From: Sphingobacterium spiritivorum
GTDB lineage: Bacteria > Bacteroidota > Bacteroidia > Sphingobacteriales > Sphingobacteriaceae
Assembly (NCBI RefSeq): GCF_016725325.1
Contig: NZ_CP068083.1
Span: 4,030,001-4,094,000, forward strand
Direction of reading: 5' to 3'
Length of the DNA stretch: 64,000 bases
The stretch's first letter is position 1; every line of letters starts with the position of its first letter. Positions 45,649 through 53,436 of this stretch are shown piece by piece. Made by a program: the position numbers and the translations under genes. The notes beneath the pieces were generated by a model. The model was not told where the DNA came from, ran no database searches, and worked only from the letters and a program-made list of their open reading frames with translations.

Positions 45649-45677
45649 ATGATTAAATAAGACAAATAGAGTTAATG

Positions 45678-46139
45678 TTAGAGATCGCGGCCTTCTTCTT
45701 CGCGTAGAGCGACTCCCAGATTCTGAAGTTGAGGTGCATTTTCACAGGCAATGTATTTGGCAGGTTCGGTATCGCTCAGATTCTGATGTCTGTGCCAGGC
45801 CCAGGAAGGAATATAGACCGCATCACCGGCTTTCCATTCCACGCGTTCATCTTCCACTTCTGTATAACCTGCGCCTTCCAGTACATACAGTACAGTCTCG
45901 TAGGTATGACGATGTCTGTTCGTCAGTTGACCCGGCAATAATCCGCCTATAGTCATACTTACATTTTTACTGGGCAGATCAACAAAAAAAACAGGATGTT
46001 TGCGTTCAGTGGAAAACTGATTATGTACACCTGCATTTTCTACATTTTGATGAATGAGCTTTGCTGGTTTGATAAACGTCGGACGTGCAAAGGTTTGATG
46101 AAAATCTTTTGAACTGAATTGTTTTTCTTCTGTTTTCAT
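45678..46139 (-). CDS. Cupin-domain protein
   Basis: I chose the ATG at 46139; the frame extends to a TTG at 46181 that would lie inside the -7 promoter box. The cupin fold shows GQLTNRHRHTYETVLYVLEG (motif 1 with metal histidines) and KAGDAVYIPSWAWHRHQNLS (motif 2). Cupins of this kind act as dioxygenases or isomerases in catabolic operons. It is the first gene of the unit leading to the DapA-like aldolase and is divergent from the MocR gene. Confidence 0.8.
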   Translation of the reverse strand: MKTEEKQFSSKDFHQTFARPTFIKPAKLIHQNVENAGVHNQFSTERKHPVFFVDLPSKNVSMTIGGLLPGQLTNRHRHTYETVLYVLEGAGYTEVEDERVEWKAGDAVYIPSWAWHRHQNLSDTEPAKYIACENAPQLQNLGVALREEEGRDL

Positions 46140-46178
46140 ATTAAACATATTAAGTTGTGTATTTGCATTATTGCATTT

Positions 46179-46186
46179 CAAAATTA
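46179..46186 (-). promoter_or_regulatory. -7 box for the cupin/aldolase operon
   Basis: On the minus strand the sequence is TAATTTTG, a TAnnTTTG match 40 bases before the cupin ATG and only 4 bases from the oppositely oriented MocR box. Confidence 0.55.
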
Positions 46187-46189
46187 TAG

Positions 46190-46197
46190 TATATTTG
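46190..46197 (+). promoter_or_regulatory. -7 box for the MocR regulator gene
   Basis: TATATTTG matches TAnnTTTG, 43 bases before the MocR ATG. The back-to-back arrangement with the cupin box makes one bound regulator able to influence both. Confidence 0.5.
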
Positions 46198-46240
46198 GAC
46201 TGTCTTACTGGTTCAGTTTTTACATAATTTAATAGTCCAG

Positions 46241-47659
46241 ATGATTCGTCCTTGGAATTTAGAAATGCAGTTGGATTTTCAGGCAGAGAAGTCTGTTTAT
46301 CTGCAGATCGCAGATGCGATCATTGAAGCTATTCGTAGCGGGAGGCTTAAAAAGGGAGAAGCTCTGCCAGGTACAAGAGCTTTGTCAGAACATATAGGGG
46401 TAAATCGTAATACAGTAGTAGAGGCTGTGAACGTACTTCAAAATGAAGGCTGGATTATTACGAAAGAACGTGCAGGTACCTTTGTGGCTGATAATCTTCC
46501 ATTTCGCCCTGAAAATATTTCACATTCAGGTACCGCTGTCAAAATAAATACTGAACCGACTCCTGTGTACAGTATTTGCTTTGATGACGGATATCCGGAT
46601 GCACGGATTGCTCCCGTCAAAGAGCTGGCCAGAGCATACCGGCAGATTTTTAATCAAAAAGCCAGATGGCAGATGATGGGCTATACCAATGCACTGGGGG
46701 ATGAATCGTTCAGGGCCGCAATTGCCAGAATGTTAAACCATCATCGGGGCATGAAGATCGACGTACCTCATATATGTATTACCCGGGGAAGTCAGATGGC
46801 TTTATATCTGGCTGCTCAGAGTCTGATACAGCAGGGCGATTATGTATTAGTCGAAGATCCGGGATATCATCCTGCATGGGAAGCTTTTGAACATGCAGGC
46901 GCAAAGCTATTACCTGTACGGGTGGATCAGGACGGAATGATTATAGCAGATATTATCCGGCATTTGCAGAGTGGCAAATCTATAAAAGCAATCTACACCA
47001 CACCTCATCATCAGTACCCCACTACCGTTACGCTTAGTCTGTCCCGACGTGTAGAACTTATACGGCTGTCTAATGAGTATGGATTTACAATCATAGAGGA
47101 TGATTATGATAATGAATTTCACTTTGGGCATCGCCCCATTTTGCCACTGTCCAGTTACAATGAAATTCAAAATTATATCTACATCGGGACGATGAGTAAA
47201 GTCGTTGCGCCCGCATTGCGTATCGGATATCTGGTAAGTAAAGCATCTTATATTCAACAAATAGGTGCTTTACGTAAAATCATAGATGTACAAGGCGATA
47301 ATATTATGGAACAGGCTGTTCTTCAGCTGATAGAAGACGGAACGATTAAGAAACATCTTAAAAAGATGACACTGTATTACCGGAATAAAAGAGATAACTG
47401 TTTCAGATTACTCAATCAATATATGAAAGATAAGGCTGACTATTATTTGCCGGACGGCGGACTGGCATTTTGGATAGTCCCCAGACAGCAGGAGCGTGTC
47501 AGATATCTGGAAGAAAGATTGAAAGAAAAAGGTATCCGCATATCAGGTCCGGAACAATATAATCTTGGACAAGATACGCAGGGATTACGCCTGAGCTATG
47601 GAGCGCTGTCTGAAGCGCAGCTGGAAGAAGGGATCCAAGTCATAGCAGACTTGCTTTAG
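46241..47659 (+). CDS. MocR-type (GntR HTH plus aminotransferase) transcriptional regulator
   Basis: The N-terminal GntR-type wHTH lies at about residues 15-80 (VYLQIADAIIEAIRSGRLKK, ALSEHIGVNRNTVVEAVNVL). The C-terminal part is a PLP aminotransferase fold with the PLP Lys near 320 (IGTMSKVVAPALRIGYL), TPHHQYPTTVT and EDDYDNEFHFG. MocR/PdxR proteins bind PLP or an aldimine and regulate PLP, GABA, taurine or related amine genes, usually divergent ones. It shares a short divergent promoter with the cupin/aldolase unit, its probable target. Confidence 0.9.
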   Translation: MIRPWNLEMQLDFQAEKSVYLQIADAIIEAIRSGRLKKGEALPGTRALSEHIGVNRNTVVEAVNVLQNEGWIITKERAGTFVADNLPFRPENISHSGTAVKINTEPTPVYSICFDDGYPDARIAPVKELARAYRQIFNQKARWQMMGYTNALGDESFRAAIARMLNHHRGMKIDVPHICITRGSQMALYLAAQSLIQQGDYVLVEDPGYHPAWEAFEHAGAKLLPVRVDQDGMIIADIIRHLQSGKSIKAIYTTPHHQYPTTVTLSLSRRVELIRLSNEYGFTIIEDDYDNEFHFGHRPILPLSSYNEIQNYIYIGTMSKVVAPALRIGYLVSKASYIQQIGALRKIIDVQGDNIMEQAVLQLIEDGTIKKHLKKMTLYYRNKRDNCFRLLNQYMKDKADYYLPDGGLAFWIVPRQQERVRYLEERLKEKGIRISGPEQYNLGQDTQGLRLSYGALSEAQLEEGIQVIADLL

Positions 47660-47711
47660 CCAGACACGGATGTATTGATATCATGTTTGTTACATATTGA
47701 ATGCGGCAGTA

Positions 47712-47719
47712 TAATTTTG
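47712..47719 (+). promoter_or_regulatory. Candidate -7 box for the NamZ-like gene
   Basis: TAATTTTG matches TAnnTTTG, 40 bases before the ATG at 47759. A TTTG at 47686-47689 could be the -33 element at slightly long spacing. The box excludes the upstream TTG start. Confidence 0.5.
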
Positions 47720-47758
47720 TATTTTAGAATATCTATTTACCAAACTAAAACCTTTACC

Positions 47759-48982
47759 ATGAAACAAATCCCTGTTTTTTTGACTGTCATGTTATTATTC
47801 CTGCTATGCAAGCCGGGTGTTCATGCACAACAGAAATTGTCATACAGTAATGATAAAATTAAAACCGGAGCCGAACAAACGGAGAAATATGTGGGCTATT
47901 TAAAAGGAAAACGGGTTGCAATATTGGGAAACCAATCTTCTATTATTGGAAAAACCCATCTGGTGGACAGTCTTCTTGCACTCAAAATAAACATTGTAAA
48001 AATATTTGGTCCCGAACATGGTTTCCGGGGTAATGCAAGTAACGGGACAGAAGTATCGGATGAATTGGATGCAAAGACAGGCATACGCATCATATCCCTG
48101 TATGGTAACAAAAGAAAACCATCTGCAAAAGATCTGACTGATGTAGATGTATTAATTTTTGATGTACAGGACATGGGTGTACGCTTCTACACGAATATTA
48201 ACACTTTAAGAGATATTATGGAGTCCTGTGCGGATAACGGGAAAGAACTAATGATTCTGGATCGTCCGAATCCAAATGCCTACCTGATTGATGGACCCAT
48301 TCTGGATATGAAGCACAAATCAGGAATAGCACAATTTCCGGTGCCGATAGCACATGGTATGACTATAGCTGAGTTTGCACAGATGATTAACGGAGAGAAA
48401 TGGATGAAAGCAAAAGATTCGTGTAAACTCAAGATTATTCCGGTGTCTAATTATAACCACAGTATGCTGTATAAACTCCCCGTCAATCCGTCACCTAATC
48501 TGAATACAGAAGAGAGTATATTACTATATCCAAGTACCTGTTTATTTGAAGGCACTAAACTCAATCATGGAAGAGGCACTGATTATCCTTTTACGGTTAT
48601 AGGAAGTCCTGCATATAAAGGCATCTATTCATTTTCATTTACCCCGGTGAGCAAGAAAGGGATGAGCGAATCTCCTCTGTTTATGAATCAGGTATGTTAT
48701 GGTCTGGATTTGCGTAAAGTGGATCTGGCTAAACTGGTTGCAAGTAAAAAATTAAATCTGGATTGGATGAAAGAACTCTATCAAAAATCTCCTGAAAAGG
48801 CAGCATTTTTTGATCGAAGCTTTTCTGCACAGATCGGAAATATTGAAACACTTGCCGGAGTAAGCGATTTTCGTAAACAAATCGAATCCGGAGCAAGCGA
48901 TCAGGAAATTCGTAAAAGCTGGGAACCCGGACTTACAAATTATAAAAAAATGCGTAAGAAATATGTGATTTATAAGGACTAA
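47759..48982 (+). CDS. DUF1343/NamZ-like exo-beta-N-acetylmuramidase
   Basis: The ATG at 47759 begins a signal peptide (PVFLTVMLLFLLCKPGVHAQ). The catalytic region has the family signatures FGPEHGFRG, ISLYGNKRKPSAKDL, FDVQDMGVRFYTNI, DRPNPN near residue 175, and LFEGTKLNHGRGTDYPF. NamZ cleaves MurNAc from the non-reducing ends of peptidoglycan fragments. Here it is exported and not clustered with other recycling enzymes. Its end is marked by a long terminator. Confidence 0.85.
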   Translation: MKQIPVFLTVMLLFLLCKPGVHAQQKLSYSNDKIKTGAEQTEKYVGYLKGKRVAILGNQSSIIGKTHLVDSLLALKINIVKIFGPEHGFRGNASNGTEVSDELDAKTGIRIISLYGNKRKPSAKDLTDVDVLIFDVQDMGVRFYTNINTLRDIMESCADNGKELMILDRPNPNAYLIDGPILDMKHKSGIAQFPVPIAHGMTIAEFAQMINGEKWMKAKDSCKLKIIPVSNYNHSMLYKLPVNPSPNLNTEESILLYPSTCLFEGTKLNHGRGTDYPFTVIGSPAYKGIYSFSFTPVSKKGMSESPLFMNQVCYGLDLRKVDLAKLVASKKLNLDWMKELYQKSPEKAAFFDRSFSAQIGNIETLAGVSDFRKQIESGASDQEIRKSWEPGLTNYKKMRKKYVIYKD

Positions 48983-48993
48983 ATTGTTGTTAA

Positions 48994-49045
48994 CCTTACT
49001 AAAAACGGCCTGAGCTCATACGAACTCAGGCCGTTTTTAGTAAGG
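48994..49045 (+). terminator. Long terminator after the NamZ-like gene
   Basis: A perfect 21-bp inverted repeat (48994-49014 and 49025-49045, beginning CCTTACTAAAAACGGCC) encloses a 10-base loop. The right arm contains TTTTT. The structure may act on both strands. Confidence 0.85.
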
Positions 49046-49413
49046 ATTGTCTTTACTCCATATATTCTGGAAATGCTTTGTAAGTAGGATTAATAGGGGG
49101 GCAGCCAGCGTATATTGGTATCTCTGCCAATAGTAGCAGGAGTGCCAGAAGGTTTGATTAACCGGCGTCTGTTAGAAAAAGTTAAGTGTAACCTGTATCT
49201 GTTGGAAAATTAAGTTTAACCAGCGTGTGTTGGCGTCCCCGCCAACAGATAACCTTATAAATTCCTTGAAAACTGGTTCTTGTTTGAAATTTATGGCAGA
49301 AACAAATGGTAGTTTATACAGGGTGATTGAAAAGGTTTGGTTAATAGATGTATATTAACAAGTTAAGTTTAACCAGCGTCTGTTGGCGTCCCCGCCAACA
49401 GCATAAAAAAAAT
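49046..49413. other. Intergenic region with dispersed palindromic repeats
   Basis: About 370 gene-free bases. Two nearly identical 39-bp repeats and several decayed copies (around 49103-49135, 49158-49180 and 49186-49206) occupy the region between the NamZ-like gene and ribF. Confidence 0.6.
49210..49401. repeat. 39-bp palindromic repeat, two copies
   Basis: Copies at 49210-49248 and 49363-49401 start TTAAGTTTAACCAGCG and end CGCCAACAG; they differ at one base. Each contains a TGTTGGCG-TCCC-CGCCAACA hairpin (8-9 bp). Decayed relatives lie just upstream. Likely a REP-type dispersed repeat family. Confidence 0.75.
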
Positions 49414-49441
49414 AGGCAGTATCCTTATTTAGATACTGCCT
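49404..49441 (-). terminator. Terminator of ribF
   Basis: Arms AGGCAGTATC (49414-49423) and GATACTGCCT (49432-49441) pair perfectly, and on the minus strand a run of eight T follows the hairpin. Confidence 0.85.
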
Positions 49442-49468
49442 CTCTATTATTATTTTAATATTATGCTG

Positions 49469-50452
49469 TTATTTCTGATCCGCAAAATAAGCTGTGATAT
49501 ACTTTTTATCCGCCTGAATCTGCTCTTTCATAATTTCAATAGTTTCAAATCTTTCATCGTGCCTTACAAAATGAAGGAATGTTACTTTTAATGTTTTTCC
49601 GTAGATATCTTCATTGAAATCAAACAAAGAAACCTCAATATTTCGGGTCATCCCGTCTACAGTAGGGCGGGTTCCGATGTATCCCATTCCTTTTGCTTTT
49701 CGGAAAGGAACTTTCTCGATATATTGTCCCGTAAGCACTTCTTCAATTTTGTCGAATATCTCAACCTCTACCGCATAGATTCCGTAGGCCGGAATTAGCT
49801 TATGCTTTTCATGCACATGCAGATTCGCTGTCGGGAACCCAATGGTACGTCCGATCTGGTCTCCCCGAATTACTGTTCCTGTCAATTCGAACGGATAGCC
49901 CAGGTACTGATTAGCCGTGTCAATATTTCCCTTGATCAGAGACTCGCGGATCCGTGTTGAAGATACCGCTACATCGTTAATATCCTGTTCGGGGATCTGC
50001 TCTACCGTATAATCAAAGATTTCTGCAAAGTGCTCCAGATCGACTAATGACCCTTTGCGGTCTTTACCGAAATGATGATCATAGCCGATCACTATTTTTT
50101 TAGTTCCCAGTTTTCCTATTAACACATTACTGATATATTCTTCGGGAGTCTGATTCGAGAAATCGCGGGTAAAAGGAGTGAGGATCAGGTGATCTATGCC
50201 GGCATTGGCCAGATGACACACCTTTTCTTCAATATCATTGATCAGTCTGAGACTGTCATCATCGGGATTGATAATCAGACGGGGATGCGGAAAGAAAGTT
50301 AGCAGAACAGTCTCTCCGTTTATTTTCTTTGCAGATTCTTTCAGATGACTCAAAATCTTTTGATGACCTATATGTACGCCGTCAAATGTTCCAATGGTCA
50401 CTACAGCACAATCCAAAGGTTCAAAGTCGTCTAAATTTCTGTATATTTTCAT
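49469..50452 (-). CDS. ribF: Bifunctional riboflavin kinase/FAD synthetase
   Basis: The N-terminal FAD synthetase domain has the nucleotidyltransferase motif TIGTFDGVHIGHQKIL, and KKIVIGYDHHFGKDRKG and VSSTRIRESL follow. The C-terminal riboflavin kinase domain (residue about 185 on) has GTVIRGDQIGRTIGFPTANL and the NIEVSLFDFNEDIYGK segment. It phosphorylates riboflavin to FMN and adenylates it to FAD. At 327 residues it is of normal length. Located 75 bases after truB at the end of the housekeeping run. Confidence 0.95.
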   Translation of the reverse strand: MKIYRNLDDFEPLDCAVVTIGTFDGVHIGHQKILSHLKESAKKINGETVLLTFFPHPRLIINPDDDSLRLINDIEEKVCHLANAGIDHLILTPFTRDFSNQTPEEYISNVLIGKLGTKKIVIGYDHHFGKDRKGSLVDLEHFAEIFDYTVEQIPEQDINDVAVSSTRIRESLIKGNIDTANQYLGYPFELTGTVIRGDQIGRTIGFPTANLHVHEKHKLIPAYGIYAVEVEIFDKIEEVLTGQYIEKVPFRKAKGMGYIGTRPTVDGMTRNIEVSLFDFNEDIYGKTLKVTFLHFVRHDERFETIEIMKEQIQADKKYITAYFADQK

Positions 50453-50527
50453 TAGTTATTAAACTTGTGATGCCGCAAAATTAGAAACTATTCTCGGGTA
50501 AAGCTGCAATCAATTGTTTGTTTTCCG

Positions 50528-51238
50528 TTAAATTTTTTGTGATTTTATCACTTCAATCAGATTTTCGAGATTCCAGGCGTTATCTACGTGATAATTACCA
50601 CTTTTAGTACGACGCAGTTCACTCAAATGAGAGCCGTTGTTTAGTAATTTTCCAAAATCATGAGCTATAGAGCGAATGTAAGTTCCTTTTGAGCATGAAA
50701 TTCGAAAGTAAACATGGGGAAGTTCTATTTTTTCAATGGCAAAACTATTAATCGTCACTTTGCGGGATTTCAGTTCTACTTCCTCACCACGGCGGGCTTT
50801 TTCGTAAACCCGTTCGCCGTTGATTTTAATAGCTGAATGTGCAGGCGGAAATTGGTTGATCTCACCTTCGAAAGAACGTGCTGTATCAAAGATCATCTCT
50901 TCGGTGATAGCACTGATATCAAATCGCTGATCAATTTCTGTTTCCAGATCATAGGATGGGGTAGTGGCACCTAAGGTGATAATACCGGTATATTCTTTAT
51001 CTTCAGCCTGGAAGGAATCGATCTGTTTGGTCATTTTTCCTGTACACACGATCAGGAGACCTGTTGCCAGCGGATCGAGTGTCCCGGCATGTCCGACTTT
51101 TAATTTAAGCGGTTTGAGTGTATTGCGGATCTTTCCTACCACATCAAAACTTGTCCATGTAAGAGGTTTGTCAATTAATAACATTTGCCCTTCAGCAAAA
51201 TGGAAAGTATGGGAATTCTCAATAATAGGATCTTCCAT
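50528..51238 (-). CDS. truB: tRNA pseudouridine(55) synthase
   Basis: The ATG at 51238 overlaps the uppP stop as TAATG; the longer frame opens with TTG inside uppP. The family motif with catalytic Asp is HAGTLDPLATGLL near residue 55, with SYDLETEIDQ, GEINQFPPAHSAIKINGERV and CSKGTYIRSIAHDFG. It converts U55 of the T-loop of tRNAs to pseudouridine. The 236-residue form lacks a large PUA domain. Confidence 0.95.
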   Translation of the reverse strand: MEDPIIENSHTFHFAEGQMLLIDKPLTWTSFDVVGKIRNTLKPLKLKVGHAGTLDPLATGLLIVCTGKMTKQIDSFQAEDKEYTGIITLGATTPSYDLETEIDQRFDISAITEEMIFDTARSFEGEINQFPPAHSAIKINGERVYEKARRGEEVELKSRKVTINSFAIEKIELPHVYFRISCSKGTYIRSIAHDFGKLLNNGSHLSELRRTKSGNYHVDNAWNLENLIEVIKSQKI

Positions 51239-52032
51239 TAGATGATTTGTAGGCTGTGACCTGTCAATAACATGATAAGGATAATCATGCCAATAATAAT
51301 TCTGTACCAACCAAAAGCTTTAAAACCATATTTAGTCAGAATTCCGATAAAAGATTTTATTGCAATAATTGCTACAATAAACCCGATAACATTACCGATA
51401 ATCAGAAGATTGATCTCTTCTCCTGTAAATGTATTACCTTCTTTAAAGAATTTCAGCAGTTTGACTGCTGATGCACCAAACATCATCGGCAAAGCCAGAA
51501 AGAAAGAAAATTCTGCTGCAGCCTTACGGGTTAATTTTTGTGTCATACCTCCGACAATCGTGCTCGCAGAGCGTGATGTACCGGGTATTAAAGCCAGACA
51601 TTGGTAAAGACCAATCTTGAATGCCTGCGCATAAGAGATGTCATCTGAATCGTCCGTAGTAGGTTTATTGAACCATTTGTCTACAAACAATAAGATAATC
51701 CCACCTACAACTAGCATTACTGCAACCATTAGCGGGCTCTCCAGCCACTGATCGATATAATCGTTCAGTAATAGTCCTAGTATAGATGCCGGAATCGCAG
51801 CTACTACAAGTTTGTAATAGAAGGTCAGCGATTTGAAAAAACGTTTGTAATACAGAACCAGTACGGATAAAATGGTTCCCAGTTGAATAACGATGGTGAA
51901 GAGTTTGACAAAAGGCGTCGGCTCAATGCCCATCAGTGCCGTTGCAATAATCATATGCCCCGTTGAGGAAACGGGTAAAAATTCTGTCAGGCCTTCGATA
52001 ATGGCCAGGACGATAACTTGAATTAAATTCAT
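51238..52032 (-). CDS. uppP: Undecaprenyl-diphosphatase (UppP/BacA)
   Basis: Multi-span membrane protein with EGLTEFLPVSSTGH near the N-terminus and PGTSRSASTIVGGM near residue 155, the two active-site signatures of this family. It dephosphorylates undecaprenyl diphosphate to recycle the lipid carrier for peptidoglycan and polysaccharide export. Length 264 is normal. It abuts the DUF3098 gene and shares one base with truB. Confidence 0.95.
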   Translation of the reverse strand: MNLIQVIVLAIIEGLTEFLPVSSTGHMIIATALMGIEPTPFVKLFTIVIQLGTILSVLVLYYKRFFKSLTFYYKLVVAAIPASILGLLLNDYIDQWLESPLMVAVMLVVGGIILLFVDKWFNKPTTDDSDDISYAQAFKIGLYQCLALIPGTSRSASTIVGGMTQKLTRKAAAEFSFFLALPMMFGASAVKLLKFFKEGNTFTGEEINLLIIGNVIGFIVAIIAIKSFIGILTKYGFKAFGWYRIIIGMIILIMLLTGHSLQII

Positions 52033-52039
52033 GCCTGTA

Positions 52040-52297
52040 TTATACGTTCTTGTTCTTAGGTCTATACAATATGGCTACAAAACCTATTGCGAACCCTAAT
52101 ACAACAACAATGGGAGCTAATGTAATTTTAGTGAAACTATAGATGTCTGAAGTTCCGGACATCAGAAAAAATCCAATAATAACGATTGCTACACTTGCAG
52201 CAAACAGCTGATAATTAATCTTTCCAAAAACAAAACCTCCTTTATAATTTCCTGCTTTTGCAGTAGAAGATTTTGTCGTTTTATTCGTTTGAGCCAT
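52040..52297 (-). CDS. DUF3098 membrane protein
   Basis: A 26-residue polar N-terminus is followed by FVFGKINYQLF and two transmembrane helices (about 30-47 and 58-77) with a short GTSDIYSFTKITLAP loop. This matches DUF3098, a small membrane protein found next to ftsX in Bacteroidetes. Function unknown; a role in division or wall carrier recycling is suggested by context only. Confidence 0.85.
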   Translation of the reverse strand: MAQTNKTTKSSTAKAGNYKGGFVFGKINYQLFAASVAIVIIGFFLMSGTSDIYSFTKITLAPIVVVLGFAIGFVAILYRPKNKNV

Positions 52298-52311
52298 AAG
52301 GATAATTAGAA

Positions 52312-53190
52312 TTAACGGTATAGACTGTGTGATTTAGCTTTTAGATACTTGGTGACAGCAAAGTAAGTACTTAATCCTGAAATCAGTATTCCTAAGATAA
52401 TGACCACAAGGAAAATCGCACCAAACTCATACCAGTTGCGCAGGAATACCAGTTCCGGAATTTGCTTTTGCGAAAACTGCAGTGTAAACAGGAGCAGAAG
52501 AATAGCGATCAGTGAACCTAAGAGTCCGTGAACAATTCCGTATATGATATATGGCTTACGGATAAAGTTTTTGGTTGCACCGATAAGCTGCATACTTTTG
52601 ATCAGAAAACGTTGCGAATAGATCGCCAGACGAATGGTGTTATTGATCAGGGCTACAGCAATAATAAGCAGGATGACAGTAAAGGCAAGTACAACGATAC
52701 TGATTACTTTAATGTTTTTATTGACCATATCGATCAGGGATTCCTGATAAACCACCTCTTTGACTTTGCTGTTGTTAGACACTTTTTTGATAAAAGTCTG
52801 TATACTGTCTGTATTGGCGTATTGTTCTTTCAGATATACATCAATAGAAGGCAGCAACGGGTTATGTCCTAGAAATTCTACGAAATCTTCACCAAGATCC
52901 TCTTTCAGGTTCTTAGCAGCCAATTCTTTACTGATATATTCCGTACGTAATACGTAAGGATCTTTTTCAATATCTTTTTGCATAGAAAGTACGTCACCCT
53001 CTGTCGTTGCATCATTCACAATAACATTGAGGACGATATTCTCTTTTACATATTTGGAAAGATTTCGTGCATGAACAAGAATAAGACCTAAAAGTCCTGT
53101 CATTAACAGCACCAGTGCAATACTGATAACTGTAGAGACATATACTGATTTCGTTTTTTTCTTGGTCGTGCTTAACTCGTATCCTGACAT
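52312..53190 (-). CDS. ftsX: Cell-division ABC-type permease FtsX
   Basis: The ATG at 53190 is preferred over a TTG at 53196. One N-terminal helix (VYVSTVISIALVLLMTGLLG), a periplasmic extracellular loop of about 120 residues (NVIVNDATTEGDVLSMQKDI), and three further helices (residues 168-290) fit FtsX. With FtsE it controls peptidoglycan hydrolases at division. No ftsE lies beside it in this window. It is first of the ftsX-DUF3098-uppP-truB-ribF run. Confidence 0.9.
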   Translation of the reverse strand: MSGYELSTTKKKTKSVYVSTVISIALVLLMTGLLGLILVHARNLSKYVKENIVLNVIVNDATTEGDVLSMQKDIEKDPYVLRTEYISKELAAKNLKEDLGEDFVEFLGHNPLLPSIDVYLKEQYANTDSIQTFIKKVSNNSKVKEVVYQESLIDMVNKNIKVISIVVLAFTVILLIIAVALINNTIRLAIYSQRFLIKSMQLIGATKNFIRKPYIIYGIVHGLLGSLIAILLLLFTLQFSQKQIPELVFLRNWYEFGAIFLVVIILGILISGLSTYFAVTKYLKAKSHSLYR

Positions 53191-53212
53191 AAGCAATTAA
53201 ATTATTTGTTTG

Positions 53213-53220
53213 CGAAAGTA
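53213..53220 (-). promoter_or_regulatory. Promoter-like box upstream of ftsX
   Basis: Minus-strand TACTTTCG is one base from TAnnTTTG, 23 bases before the ftsX ATG. The divergent leuS gene has a similar TAATTTCG box at 53400-53407. Confidence 0.3.
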
Positions 53221-53399
53221 AGGAATTGCGCTGATTTTACGAATATTTATTGCAATTACTTCCTTTTTGTATGATTATTATTACTGATATTCTCCTGTTA
53301 TGCCGGCCTGCGGTAAATGCTGCCAACACAATCATTAACTTCTAATATCCTCAAATATTGTTTAAACTACAAATCTTTTATTATATAGGACTAAAATCG

Positions 53400-53407
53400 T
53401 AATTTCG
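53400..53407 (+). promoter_or_regulatory. Promoter-like box upstream of leuS
   Basis: TAATTTCG differs from TAnnTTTG by one base and lies 29 bases before the leuS ATG. Confidence 0.3.
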
Positions 53408-53436
53408 CATTTCTTAAATATTTCCTTATTTATCAA

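Noticed and set aside
46181..46181. Alternative TTG start of the cupin gene
   Set aside because: It lies within the -7 promoter box, so the ATG at 46139 is used.
49210..49401. Possible CRISPR array
   Set aside because: Only two intact 39-bp copies, 153 bases apart, with decayed relatives and no cas genes.
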